5,011 bases of DNA from Devosia sp. (GTDB lineage Bacteria; Pseudomonadota; Alphaproteobacteria; Rhizobiales; Devosiaceae), in contig JAQGJI010000021.1 in NCBI GenBank assembly GCA_028290685.1, forward strand, positions 1 to 5,011, read 5' to 3'. The notes under the pieces are model-generated. The model had not been told where the DNA came from, ran no database searches, and was given only the letters and a program-made list of their open reading frames with translations. Positions 1 through 5,011 of the stretch are shown piece by piece. Each line of letters opens with the position of its first letter. Positions within the stretch are counted from its first letter, which is position 1. Both the position numbers and the translations under genes were made by a program.

Positions 1-61
1 ATATCGAAGAACAACCACCGGCAATAAATAGACCAACAATAAATATTGCAGGAGGACTGAT
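1..61 (+). promoter_or_regulatory. AT-rich leader and ribosome-binding site of treZ
   Basis: This stretch is about 62% A+T, against a clearly GC-rich remainder. A near-perfect Shine-Dalgarno sequence AGGAGG lies at 50-55, six bases before the ATG at 62, and fixes the treZ start. The 9-mer CAATAAATA occurs twice (22-30 and 37-45), and CAAT 37-40 can pair with ATTG 45-48. All three forward frames are closed by stops at 25-27, 29-31 and 75-77, so an upstream gene, if one reaches here, ends at one of these. No clear sigma-70 or EcfG-type box is seen, so the promoter may lie further left or treZ may be co-transcribed with an upstream gene. Confidence 0.6.
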
Positions 62-1894
62 ATGGACCATCAATTGATCAAACATCGCCGCGCACTGCAG
101 CGTGAGCAGGAAATGAAGTTCGGCACCCGACTGCTGGGCACGGGCGTGCTGTTTCGCCTCTGGGCACCGTTCTCGGAAGCTGTGGCCCTCAAGATCTACG
201 ATCTCGACCTCATCGTGCCGATGATCAAGCTGCCGCGCGGGTGGCATGAAGTGTCGGTCGATGAAGCTGAACCGGGCATGCAATATCGCTTTGTCCTCGA
301 GGACGGCTCGGAAGTGCCCGACCCCGCCTCACGCTTCCAGCCCGAAGACGTGCATGGCCCAAGCGAAATCATCGATCCCCGGGCATTTGAATGGACCGAT
401 GCCGGCTGGCGCGGCAGACCCTGGGAAGAAACCATCCTGTATGAGCTTCATATTGGCACTTTCACTCCAGAGGGTACATTCCAGGCCGCGATAGGCAAGC
501 TCGACTACCTGGTGCAACTTGGCGTAACGGCGATCGAACTGCTTCCGCTCGCCGATTTTCCAGGGCGCTGGAACTGGGGCTATGACGGGGTGCATCTGTT
601 TGCGCCCGATTCAAGTTATGGCCGCCCCGAAGATCTCAAGGCTCTCATCAATGCGGCGCACAACAAGGGTCTGAGCGTATTCCTTGATGTGGTCTACAAC
701 CATTTCGGGCCGTCGGGAAATTACATGCAGGTCTACACCCCGCTCATGACTGACCGGCACGATACGCCATGGGGTCCGGCCATCAACTTCGACGCTGCCG
801 GTTCGGCTGTGGTGCGCGACTTCGTGTTTGCCAACGCCCGGTATTGGCTCAACGAATTCCACTTCGACGGGCTGCGGTTCGACGCGGTGCATGAAATCCG
901 GGACTTCGGGCCACGCCACATGCTGCAGGATCTAGCCGAGCAGATCCGCGGCTCGACCGACGGGCGCTATGTGCATCTGGTGGCAGAAAACTCCGACAAT
1001 CAGGCCGGCTGGATGAAACCCCGCGAAGACGGAGCACCATGGCTTTACAATGCGCAATGGAGCGATGACATCCACCACGGATTGCACGCGGCGATCACCG
1101 GTGAATCCCAATGGTATTACGCCGACTTCGCAGGCCGGATCGATTTGGTCGGCCGCGCTCTGGCGGAGGGCCTTGCCTGGCAGGGTGAGTTCATGGAGCA
1201 TGAGGGCCGGACCAAGGGGGAGCCCAGTGCTTTCCTGCCGCCAACCGCCTTTGTGTCCTATGCGCAAAATCACGACCAGGCCGGCAACCGGCCGTTTGGC
1301 GAGCGATTGAGCCAGCTGGTACCGCCGCGCTGCGCCCGGCTGTGGGCCGCGATCTACCTGCTTTCGCCCCAGATTCCCATGATCTTCATGGGGGAGGAAT
1401 GGGGCTCGGTGCAGCCTTTCATGTTCTTTTCCGACGTGGGTGAGGACCTCGCCGATGCCATTCGGAAGGGGCGGCAGGACGAGCTGAAGAAATTTCCGCA
1501 ACAGCACGGCAAGGTGCCCGACCCGATGTCGGAGGAAACCTTTCGGGCCTCCAAGCTCGACTGGCATGGTAGCGGCGATGGCGAGGGTCCCCGCTTTGCC
1601 GCGCTGTACCGCCGGCTGATCGAGCTACGCAAGAAGCAGATCATGCCCCGGCTGGTCGGCATGGAGGGCAATTCGGGGCGCTATGAACTGCTGAGCGATC
1701 GTGTGCTCAAGGTGGCGTGGACGCTGGGGGATGGCTCTGAGCTGACGCTGGTGGCCAACCTGTCCGGCGATCCCTATGAGGGTCTGCATGTATGGGGACC
1801 CGACCATCTGTGGCTCGAGGGTTTTGCCACCGGCAAAACACTGGAAGGCTGGAGCGCCGTCTTTACGCTCACCGGTCAGAGAACACTCACCTGA
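62..1894 (+). CDS. treZ: Malto-oligosyltrehalose trehalohydrolase (TreZ, GH13 family)
   Basis: TreZ is a cytoplasmic enzyme that hydrolyses the alpha-1,4 bond next to the terminal trehalosyl unit of malto-oligosyltrehalose and releases free trehalose. It is the second step of the TreY-TreZ route from glycogen or maltodextrin. The 610-residue length is normal for the family. An N-terminal beta-sandwich (E-set/CBM48-like, about 18-105) precedes the GH13 barrel (about 115-500) and a C-terminal beta domain (about 510-608). The four GH13 regions are visible: DVVYNH 209-214; GLRFDAVH 270-277 with nucleophile D274; HLVAEN 305-310 with acid/base E309; and QNHDQ 402-406 with D405. NHDQAGNR and GEEWG (444-448) are typical of TreZ rather than of branching or debranching enzymes. 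All catalytic residues are intact. The start is supported by AGGAGG six bases upstream. The partner treY is not downstream, so it must lie upstream or elsewhere. No terminator is visible in the 55 bp that follow, so read-through into the SIR2 gene is possible. Confidence 0.96.
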   Translation: MDHQLIKHRRALQREQEMKFGTRLLGTGVLFRLWAPFSEAVALKIYDLDLIVPMIKLPRGWHEVSVDEAEPGMQYRFVLEDGSEVPDPASRFQPEDVHGPSEIIDPRAFEWTDAGWRGRPWEETILYELHIGTFTPEGTFQAAIGKLDYLVQLGVTAIELLPLADFPGRWNWGYDGVHLFAPDSSYGRPEDLKALINAAHNKGLSVFLDVVYNHFGPSGNYMQVYTPLMTDRHDTPWGPAINFDAAGSAVVRDFVFANARYWLNEFHFDGLRFDAVHEIRDFGPRHMLQDLAEQIRGSTDGRYVHLVAENSDNQAGWMKPREDGAPWLYNAQWSDDIHHGLHAAITGESQWYYADFAGRIDLVGRALAEGLAWQGEFMEHEGRTKGEPSAFLPPTAFVSYAQNHDQAGNRPFGERLSQLVPPRCARLWAAIYLLSPQIPMIFMGEEWGSVQPFMFFSDVGEDLADAIRKGRQDELKKFPQQHGKVPDPMSEETFRASKLDWHGSGDGEGPRFAALYRRLIELRKKQIMPRLVGMEGNSGRYELLSDRVLKVAWTLGDGSELTLVANLSGDPYEGLHVWGPDHLWLEGFATGKTLEGWSAVFTLTGQRTLT

Positions 1895-1913
1895 GATAGC
1901 GGGCCACCGGCGG

Positions 1914-1938
1914 GGAACCGAGCGGAGTGGCTTCCATT
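1914..1938 (+). promoter_or_regulatory. Candidate EcfG/RpoE2-type promoter before the SIR2 gene
   Basis: GGAAC at 1914-1918 is followed by 18 bases and then TT at 1937-1938 (CATT at 1935-1938). The general-stress sigma factor of alphaproteobacteria (EcfG/RpoE2) recognises GGAAC, 16-17 bases, then CGTT, also written GGAAC-N18/19-TT. The -35 box and spacing fit, but the -10 box has CA where CG is expected. Transcription would start around 1945, only a few bases before the ATG at 1950. That would give a nearly leaderless mRNA and would agree with the lack of a good Shine-Dalgarno sequence. The motif is short and could be chance. Confidence 0.3.
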
Positions 1939-1949
1939 GGGTCACCATC

Positions 1950-2807
1950 ATGGCGCCAGCAATTGACGAACAATCCTCCGAAATAGACGAACTTGCGCGC
2001 GCCATTCGACGCCGGAGCGCTGTGCTGTTTGTGGGTGCTGGCGTGTCGATGAGCGTGGGCTTGCCCTCCTGGCAATCGCTGGTGCAGCACATGGCCGAGG
2101 AACTCAACCTGCCTCGCGAGATCGTGGACAATGGTGATGTCACCTATCAGACCCTGGCCGAATTCTACCGTCTTCAAGCCGGCAGCATCGGGCCGTTGCG
2201 GAGCTGGATGGACCGGCAATGGCATGTATCGCGCGAGATGGTGGAGCAATCGCGCCTGCATAAGCTCATCGTGGAGTTGAACTTTCCGGTCATCTACACA
2301 ACCAACTACGACCGCAATCTGGAACTGGCCTTCGACATCCACGGCTGCAGCTACAATCGCATCGCCAATGCGCGCGACATTGCGGCGGCCAAGAGTTCAG
2401 CGACCCAGATCGTGAAATTCCATGGCGATTTCGACGATGACGCGTCCCTGGTTCTGGCCGAAACCGATTACTTCAACCGGCTGTCGTTCGATTCCCCGCT
2501 GGATGTGAAGTTCAGGGCCGATGCATTGGGCAGTACGATCCTGTTTGTCGGGTACAGCATGTCGGATGTGAACATCCGCCTGCTGCTGCACCGGCTCTGG
2601 CAAACCTGGGCGCAATCGGGCTATGAGCGGGACCGGCCGCGCTCGTTTGTTTTCATGCCCGCAGCCAGTGTGGTACAGGAGGCGGTGCTCGGAAATTGGG
2701 GCATCACGATGCTGCATGGGCAGGTCGATGAACCCAGCGAAGCCCTGACGCTTTTTCTAGACCGGCTATTGCAAAGCGTCCAGGCCCAGCCTGATCAGAA
2801 TTCGTAG
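1950..2807 (+). CDS. Stand-alone SIR2-family protein (SIR2_2-like, predicted NAD-hydrolysing or NAD-binding)
   Basis: This 285-residue protein is one SIR2-like Rossmann domain with little else. The signatures, in order, are: VLFVGAGVSMSVGLPSW (25-41), the NAD-binding loop; TTNYD (117-121) with the conserved N119; KFHGD (156-160) with the likely catalytic H158; ETDY (171-174); and FVGYSMSD (199-206), the second NAD-contact motif. The Asn and His match the pair needed for NAD hydrolysis in SIR2 defence effectors such as ThsA. The four zinc-binding cysteines of classical sirtuin deacetylases are missing: the only cysteine is C133. No signal peptide, membrane segment or appended sensor domain is seen. 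The open frame extends back into treZ, to an ATG at 1776. The ATG at 1950 is preferred because conserved sequence begins just after it and nothing earlier fits. The Shine-Dalgarno sequence is weak. Neighbours are stress genes, not known defence partners. Family assignment is sure; NADase activity is inferred from motifs and the biological role is unknown. Confidence 0.9.
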   Translation: MAPAIDEQSSEIDELARAIRRRSAVLFVGAGVSMSVGLPSWQSLVQHMAEELNLPREIVDNGDVTYQTLAEFYRLQAGSIGPLRSWMDRQWHVSREMVEQSRLHKLIVELNFPVIYTTNYDRNLELAFDIHGCSYNRIANARDIAAAKSSATQIVKFHGDFDDDASLVLAETDYFNRLSFDSPLDVKFRADALGSTILFVGYSMSDVNIRLLLHRLWQTWAQSGYERDRPRSFVFMPAASVVQEAVLGNWGITMLHGQVDEPSEALTLFLDRLLQSVQAQPDQNS

Positions 2808-2833
2808 CGAGAACGGGGTGTAACCCAAGTGGT

Positions 2834-2889
2834 AAGGGGAACACGCCTTGGCGCAGTTCCCTTGTTGGATATGACCCTCCAACAAGGAA
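2834..2889 (+). promoter_or_regulatory. Two overlapping hairpins in the catalase leader, one covering the Shine-Dalgarno sequence
   Basis: Hairpin A pairs AAGGGGAAC (2834-2842) with GTTCCCTT (2856-2863), with one bulged G. Inside it CGC 2844-2846 pairs with GCG 2851-2853 around a CTTG loop. Hairpin B pairs CCTTGTTGG (2860-2868) with CCAACAAGG (2879-2887), nine perfect base pairs around a 10-base loop, extendable by two pairs past a bulged C. Both need bases 2857-2863, so they exclude each other. The right arm of B contains most of AAGGA (2884-2888), the catalase Shine-Dalgarno sequence, seven bases before the ATG. If transcribed, B would hide the ribosome-binding site and A would free it. There is no clean run of T after either stem, so neither is a convincing terminator. 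The pairing is seen directly; the regulatory role is inferred. Confidence 0.45.
2838..2863 (+). promoter_or_regulatory. Candidate EcfG/RpoE2-type promoter before the manganese catalase gene
   Basis: GGAAC at 2838-2842 is followed by 19 bases and then TT at 2862-2863 (CCTT at 2860-2863), again close to GGAAC-N18/19-TT with an imperfect -10 box. Transcription from here would begin near 2870 and leave a leader of about 25 bases carrying the AAGGA ribosome-binding site. Such a transcript would lack the left arms of both hairpins in this gap. Non-haem catalases are known members of general-stress regulons in this class, which makes the site plausible. The sequence match alone is weak. Confidence 0.3.
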
Positions 2890-2895
2890 TTCCCC

Positions 2896-3735
2896 ATGTT
2901 TTACTCAGATGGAAAGCTTCAATTTCCTGTAACAGTCGAGACGCCCGACCCGTTCTTTGCGCGTGCATTGCAGCAGGCGATCGGAGGGGTGGAGGGTGAA
3001 ATCCGGGTTTGCATGCAATACTTTTTCCAGGCCATGGGCGCCCGGGGCAATCCGAAATTCCGCGACATGCTGCTCAACACGGCGACCGAGGAAATGGGCC
3101 ATATCGAAATGCTGGCAACGGCGGTGGCGCTCAATCTCGAAGGCGCTCCTGTCGGCATCAAGGACGAAATCACCAATGATCCGGTAGCCAGTGCTGTTTT
3201 GGGCGGGGTGAATCTCAAGAATATTCTCTCGTCAGGACTGTCCGCCATGCCGGTCGATTCAGACGGTGTGCCGTTCGACATGTCCCATGTCTATGCCAGC
3301 GGCAATATTGCAGCCGACATGACCGCCAATATCAGCGCGGAATCCACCGGACGCGTGCTGGCCGTGCGGCTTTACAACATGACTACGGACCCCGGAATGA
3401 AGCAGATGCTGCAGTTCCTGATCGCCCGCGATACCATGCACCAGAACCAGTGGCTGGCCGCGCTCGAAGAACTGGGCGGCATGACGGGCGCCTTTCCCAT
3501 TCCCAACAGCCATCCCCAGTCCGAGGAAAAGACCGAGTTCAGCTATGCCTTCTTCAGCCACAAGGTGGGTGGCCAGCCGGCAGAGGGCCGCTGGACCGCC
3601 GGTCGATCGATCGATGGCAAGGGCGAGTTCAGCGTGGTGGCCAGCCAACCCATGGGCGATGTTCCCAATCTGGCGCCCGCACGCCCCCGGGGCGGCGCCC
3701 AGGCGGAGCAGGTGGCAATGAAGCCGGTGCGATAG
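2896..3735 (+). CDS. Manganese-containing (non-haem) catalase
   Basis: This enzyme converts hydrogen peroxide to water and oxygen at a dimanganese centre held in a ferritin-like four-helix bundle. It is normally a cytoplasmic homohexamer. The 279-residue length is standard. The expected metal ligands fall at almost the same positions as in the Lactobacillus plantarum enzyme: E35 (GVEGE), E66 and H69 (TEEMGH), E149 (SAES) and H182 (DTMHQNQW). The residue before E149 is Ala, where I recall the L. plantarum enzyme having an Arg near the metal centre. The C-terminal tail (about 225-279) is rich in Gly, Pro and Ala, as in relatives where it wraps neighbouring subunits. Relatives carry names such as katN. 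The ATG at 2896 is supported by AAGGA seven bases upstream and by the family-typical N-terminus. It lies 88 bp after the SIR2 gene and probably has its own control signals. Family assignment is firm. Confidence 0.96.
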   Translation: MFYSDGKLQFPVTVETPDPFFARALQQAIGGVEGEIRVCMQYFFQAMGARGNPKFRDMLLNTATEEMGHIEMLATAVALNLEGAPVGIKDEITNDPVASAVLGGVNLKNILSSGLSAMPVDSDGVPFDMSHVYASGNIAADMTANISAESTGRVLAVRLYNMTTDPGMKQMLQFLIARDTMHQNQWLAALEELGGMTGAFPIPNSHPQSEEKTEFSYAFFSHKVGGQPAEGRWTAGRSIDGKGEFSVVASQPMGDVPNLAPARPRGGAQAEQVAMKPVR

Positions 3736-3944
3736 CAGGTAAGACCAGCGCGGATTTCGCGGCGGCCTGTTTGTGCGCGCAAGCCCCACTTCCAGGTGCA
3801 GCAGCCCCGCCAAACACGGGCCCGATGCCGTCGCCCCAATGCCAGGGCGGGCGGCGTCATCGCGCTGTTCACTTCCCCTAAGGCCGGGTTGCCGAACAGT
3901 TTCAGCTATCCTACCGTCACCGAAACAGTGCTGCGGGGTTGCCG
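3736..3944 (+). other. 209-bp intergenic region with no gene recognised
   Basis: The stretch between the catalase stop and the sensor start is GC-rich. It has no open frame that looks like a real gene on either strand: the frames crossing it are continuations of frames antisense or out of phase to its neighbours. CCCGCC (3806-3811) could pair with GGCGGG (3846-3851) across a 34-base loop, and CGCG flanks GATTT near 3750-3763. Neither is followed by a T run, so no terminator is called. No convincing -35/-10 pair or GGAAC box was found for the downstream gene, although its promoter is expected here. Confidence 0.6.
3886..3944 (+). repeat. Pair of 9-bp direct repeats GGGTTGCCG before the sensor gene
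   Basis: GGGTTGCCG occurs at 3886-3894 and again at 3936-3944, exactly 50 bp apart. The second copy ends immediately before the GTG start proposed for the sensor gene, so it overlaps the ribosome-binding region. Between them, GTTTC (3899-3903) and GAAAC (3922-3926) form a short inverted repeat. Two sites about five helical turns apart could be an operator pair, but in GC-rich DNA a 9-mer repeat could be chance. Confidence 0.3.
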
Positions 3945-5011
3945 GTGATCGTTGAGGAAAACAGGGCGCACTTGTTTGGCGGCGGAGCATTGGGCAAGCT
4001 CATCCGCAACTATGACTGGCGCGGCACCTCGCTTGGTCCCATCGAGCGATGGCCCCCTGCCCTGCACATTGCCGCCAACCTGATCGTCAATTCCGGGCAG
4101 CCCATGTTTATCGCCTGGGGGGCGGATCTCACTTTCCTGTACAACGATCGCTATGCTCCCATATTGGGGGCGCGCCACCCTCATGCCCTGGGCCTGCCCT
4201 TCCAGCAGGTCTGGCCCGAAATATGGAGCGATTTGTTTCCTTTGGTGGAGGCAGCTCTTTCCGGGCGGTCCAGCTGGATGGAAAACATGCATCTGGTGAT
4301 GGAGCGGAACGGGACCCGGGAGGACACCTGGTACACATTTTCCTACTCCCCCATCTTTGATGAAGAGGGCAGGACAGGCGGCATGATCTGCTCCTGCATC
4401 GAAACCACTCAGCAGGTCTATGCCGCTCGCTTCTCGCGTTTCCGGCTGGAGCTTGACGAGGCGCTGCGATCGGCGCTGGACCCACAGCAGGCAATGGGCA
4501 GGGCAGCCGAAGTGCTGGGGCGCAATCTGCAGGTGGGGCGCGTTGGCTATGGCGAGGTCGATCCCAGCGGCGCCTTCGTCATCATCGAACGCGACTGGAC
4601 CGACGGCACGGTCGGCACCGTAGCCGGTCATCACCGGATGGAAAGCTACGGCAAGCCCATCATCGATGAATTACGCGCCGGGCGGGTCCTTGCCGTGGAT
4701 GATGTCACGCGCGATGAGCGGGTGGAGGCGGGAAAGGCTGCATTTGCAGCGATCAACACCAGAGCGGCTCTGGCGGTACCGTTGGTGCGCAACAATGGCT
4801 TCAAGGCCATGCTTTACCTGCATCACAGCGGGCCCAAGAACTGGTCGGCAGAGGATACGGCCTTTGCCGTCGAAGTGCTTGAGCGGACCTGGGAGACGGT
4901 TGAACGCGCCCGCGTGGAACGGCGCCTGCGCGAAAGCGAAGAGCGGCACCGCTTTCTCGATGCGCTGGGCCAGATGGTCACCAAGGCCATGGATCCCGAC
5001 GAGATCCTGGC
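3945..5011 (+). CDS. PAS-GAF multi-sensor signalling protein, probable histidine kinase (5' part; runs off the window)
   Basis: The visible 355 residues are the sensory half of a soluble multi-domain protein. A conserved segment FGGGALGKLIRNYDW (11-25) with SLGPIERWPPAL (29-40) leads into a PAS domain (about 45-158; PMFIAWGADLTFLYNDRY at 53-70, YTFSYSPIFDEEGR at 130-143). A GAF domain follows (about 166-322; LAVPLV 276-281, GPKNWSAED 296-304). A short helical linker, RRLRESEERHRFLDALG (326-342), then appears to open a second GAF repeat. This order is common in alphaproteobacterial sensor kinases, often of the HWE/HisKA_2 class, but no kinase domain is inside the window, so the output is inferred. 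No membrane segment, LOV-type cysteine or bilin-binding cysteine is seen: the only cysteines are C149 and C151. The frame is open from 3882. GTG 3945 is chosen because GGGG lies six bases upstream and the conserved region starts soon after. TTG 3939 and TTG 3972 are alternatives; the first in-frame ATG (about 4104) is already within the PAS domain. Confidence 0.85.
   Translation, partial: MIVEENRAHLFGGGALGKLIRNYDWRGTSLGPIERWPPALHIAANLIVNSGQPMFIAWGADLTFLYNDRYAPILGARHPHALGLPFQQVWPEIWSDLFPLVEAALSGRSSWMENMHLVMERNGTREDTWYTFSYSPIFDEEGRTGGMICSCIETTQQVYAARFSRFRLELDEALRSALDPQQAMGRAAEVLGRNLQVGRVGYGEVDPSGAFVIIERDWTDGTVGTVAGHHRMESYGKPIIDELRAGRVLAVDDVTRDERVEAGKAAFAAINTRAALAVPLVRNNGFKAMLYLHHSGPKNWSAEDTAFAVEVLERTWETVERARVERRLRESEERHRFLDALGQMVTKAMDPDEIL

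Noticed and set aside
932..1567. 211-codon open frame on the minus strand
   Set aside because: It lies entirely antisense to the treZ catalytic domain, shows no recognisable domain, and is what a GC-rich gene produces on its opposite strand.
1776..1949. Longer SIR2 reading frame starting at ATG 1776
   Set aside because: The extra 58 residues overlap treZ in another frame, look unlike a SIR2 N-terminus and have no better ribosome-binding site. The conserved domain begins soon after the ATG at 1950.
2834..2868. Rho-independent terminator after the SIR2 gene
   Set aside because: The stem at 2834-2863 is followed by TTGTTGGAT-like sequence (2862-2870) rather than a T run, so it is better described as a leader structure. 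Weak termination cannot be excluded.
2815..2895. Functional tRNA gene
   Set aside because: Only the acceptor and D-arm resemble a tRNA. The anticodon loop and T-loop lack the invariant bases, and no CCA end or proper T-stem is present.
1950..3735. SIR2 plus catalase as a two-gene anti-phage system
   Set aside because: Manganese catalase has no known role in defence and the 88-bp gap with its own control signals argues for separate regulation. Nothing in the window supports a joint defence function.
3450..3881. 143-codon + strand open frame across the end of the catalase gene
   Set aside because: It is out of frame with the catalase for most of its length and Arg/Gly/Pro-rich, typical of a shifted frame in GC-rich DNA.
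3259..3990. 243-codon open frame on the minus strand
   Set aside because: It is antisense to the catalase gene and the following gap, with His/Gly/Ala-rich low-information sequence and no recognisable family.
3906..4634. 242-codon open frame on the minus strand
   Set aside because: It is antisense to the PAS and GAF coding sequence, whose + strand translation matches known domains along its whole length.

Overview
The window looks like a GC-rich alphaproteobacterial chromosome, probably Hyphomicrobiales; a Devosia-like organism is a guess from gene style, not a determination. All four genes lie on the + strand: (i) treZ, malto-oligosyltrehalose trehalohydrolase (62-1894); (ii) a stand-alone SIR2-family protein (1950-2807); (iii) a non-haem manganese catalase (2896-3735); (iv) the N-terminal 355 residues of a PAS-GAF sensor protein, most likely a histidine kinase, which starts at a GTG near 3945 and runs off the right edge.

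Region by region: bases 1-61 are an AT-rich leader with a strong Shine-Dalgarno sequence for treZ. A 55-bp gap separates treZ from the SIR2 gene. An 88-bp gap rich in dyad symmetry lies between the SIR2 gene and the catalase gene. A 209-bp GC-rich gap with no gene precedes the sensor gene. No insertion sequence, CRISPR array, functional tRNA or rRNA gene is visible.

The theme is stress physiology: trehalose synthesis (osmotic and desiccation protection), peroxide removal, and a multi-sensor signalling protein. The SIR2 protein is the odd member. It keeps the NAD-binding and catalytic signatures of the NAD-hydrolysing SIR2 proteins known from phage defence, but has no visible partner or sensor domain. 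The gaps before both the SIR2 gene and the catalase gene carry a GGAAC-N18/19-TT pattern, which resembles promoters of the alphaproteobacterial general-stress sigma factor EcfG/RpoE2. If real, this would place an NADase-like protein under stress control beside a catalase. The catalase leader can also fold into two mutually exclusive hairpins, one of which covers its ribosome-binding site. These regulatory readings are inferences from short motifs. The enzyme family calls are firm.
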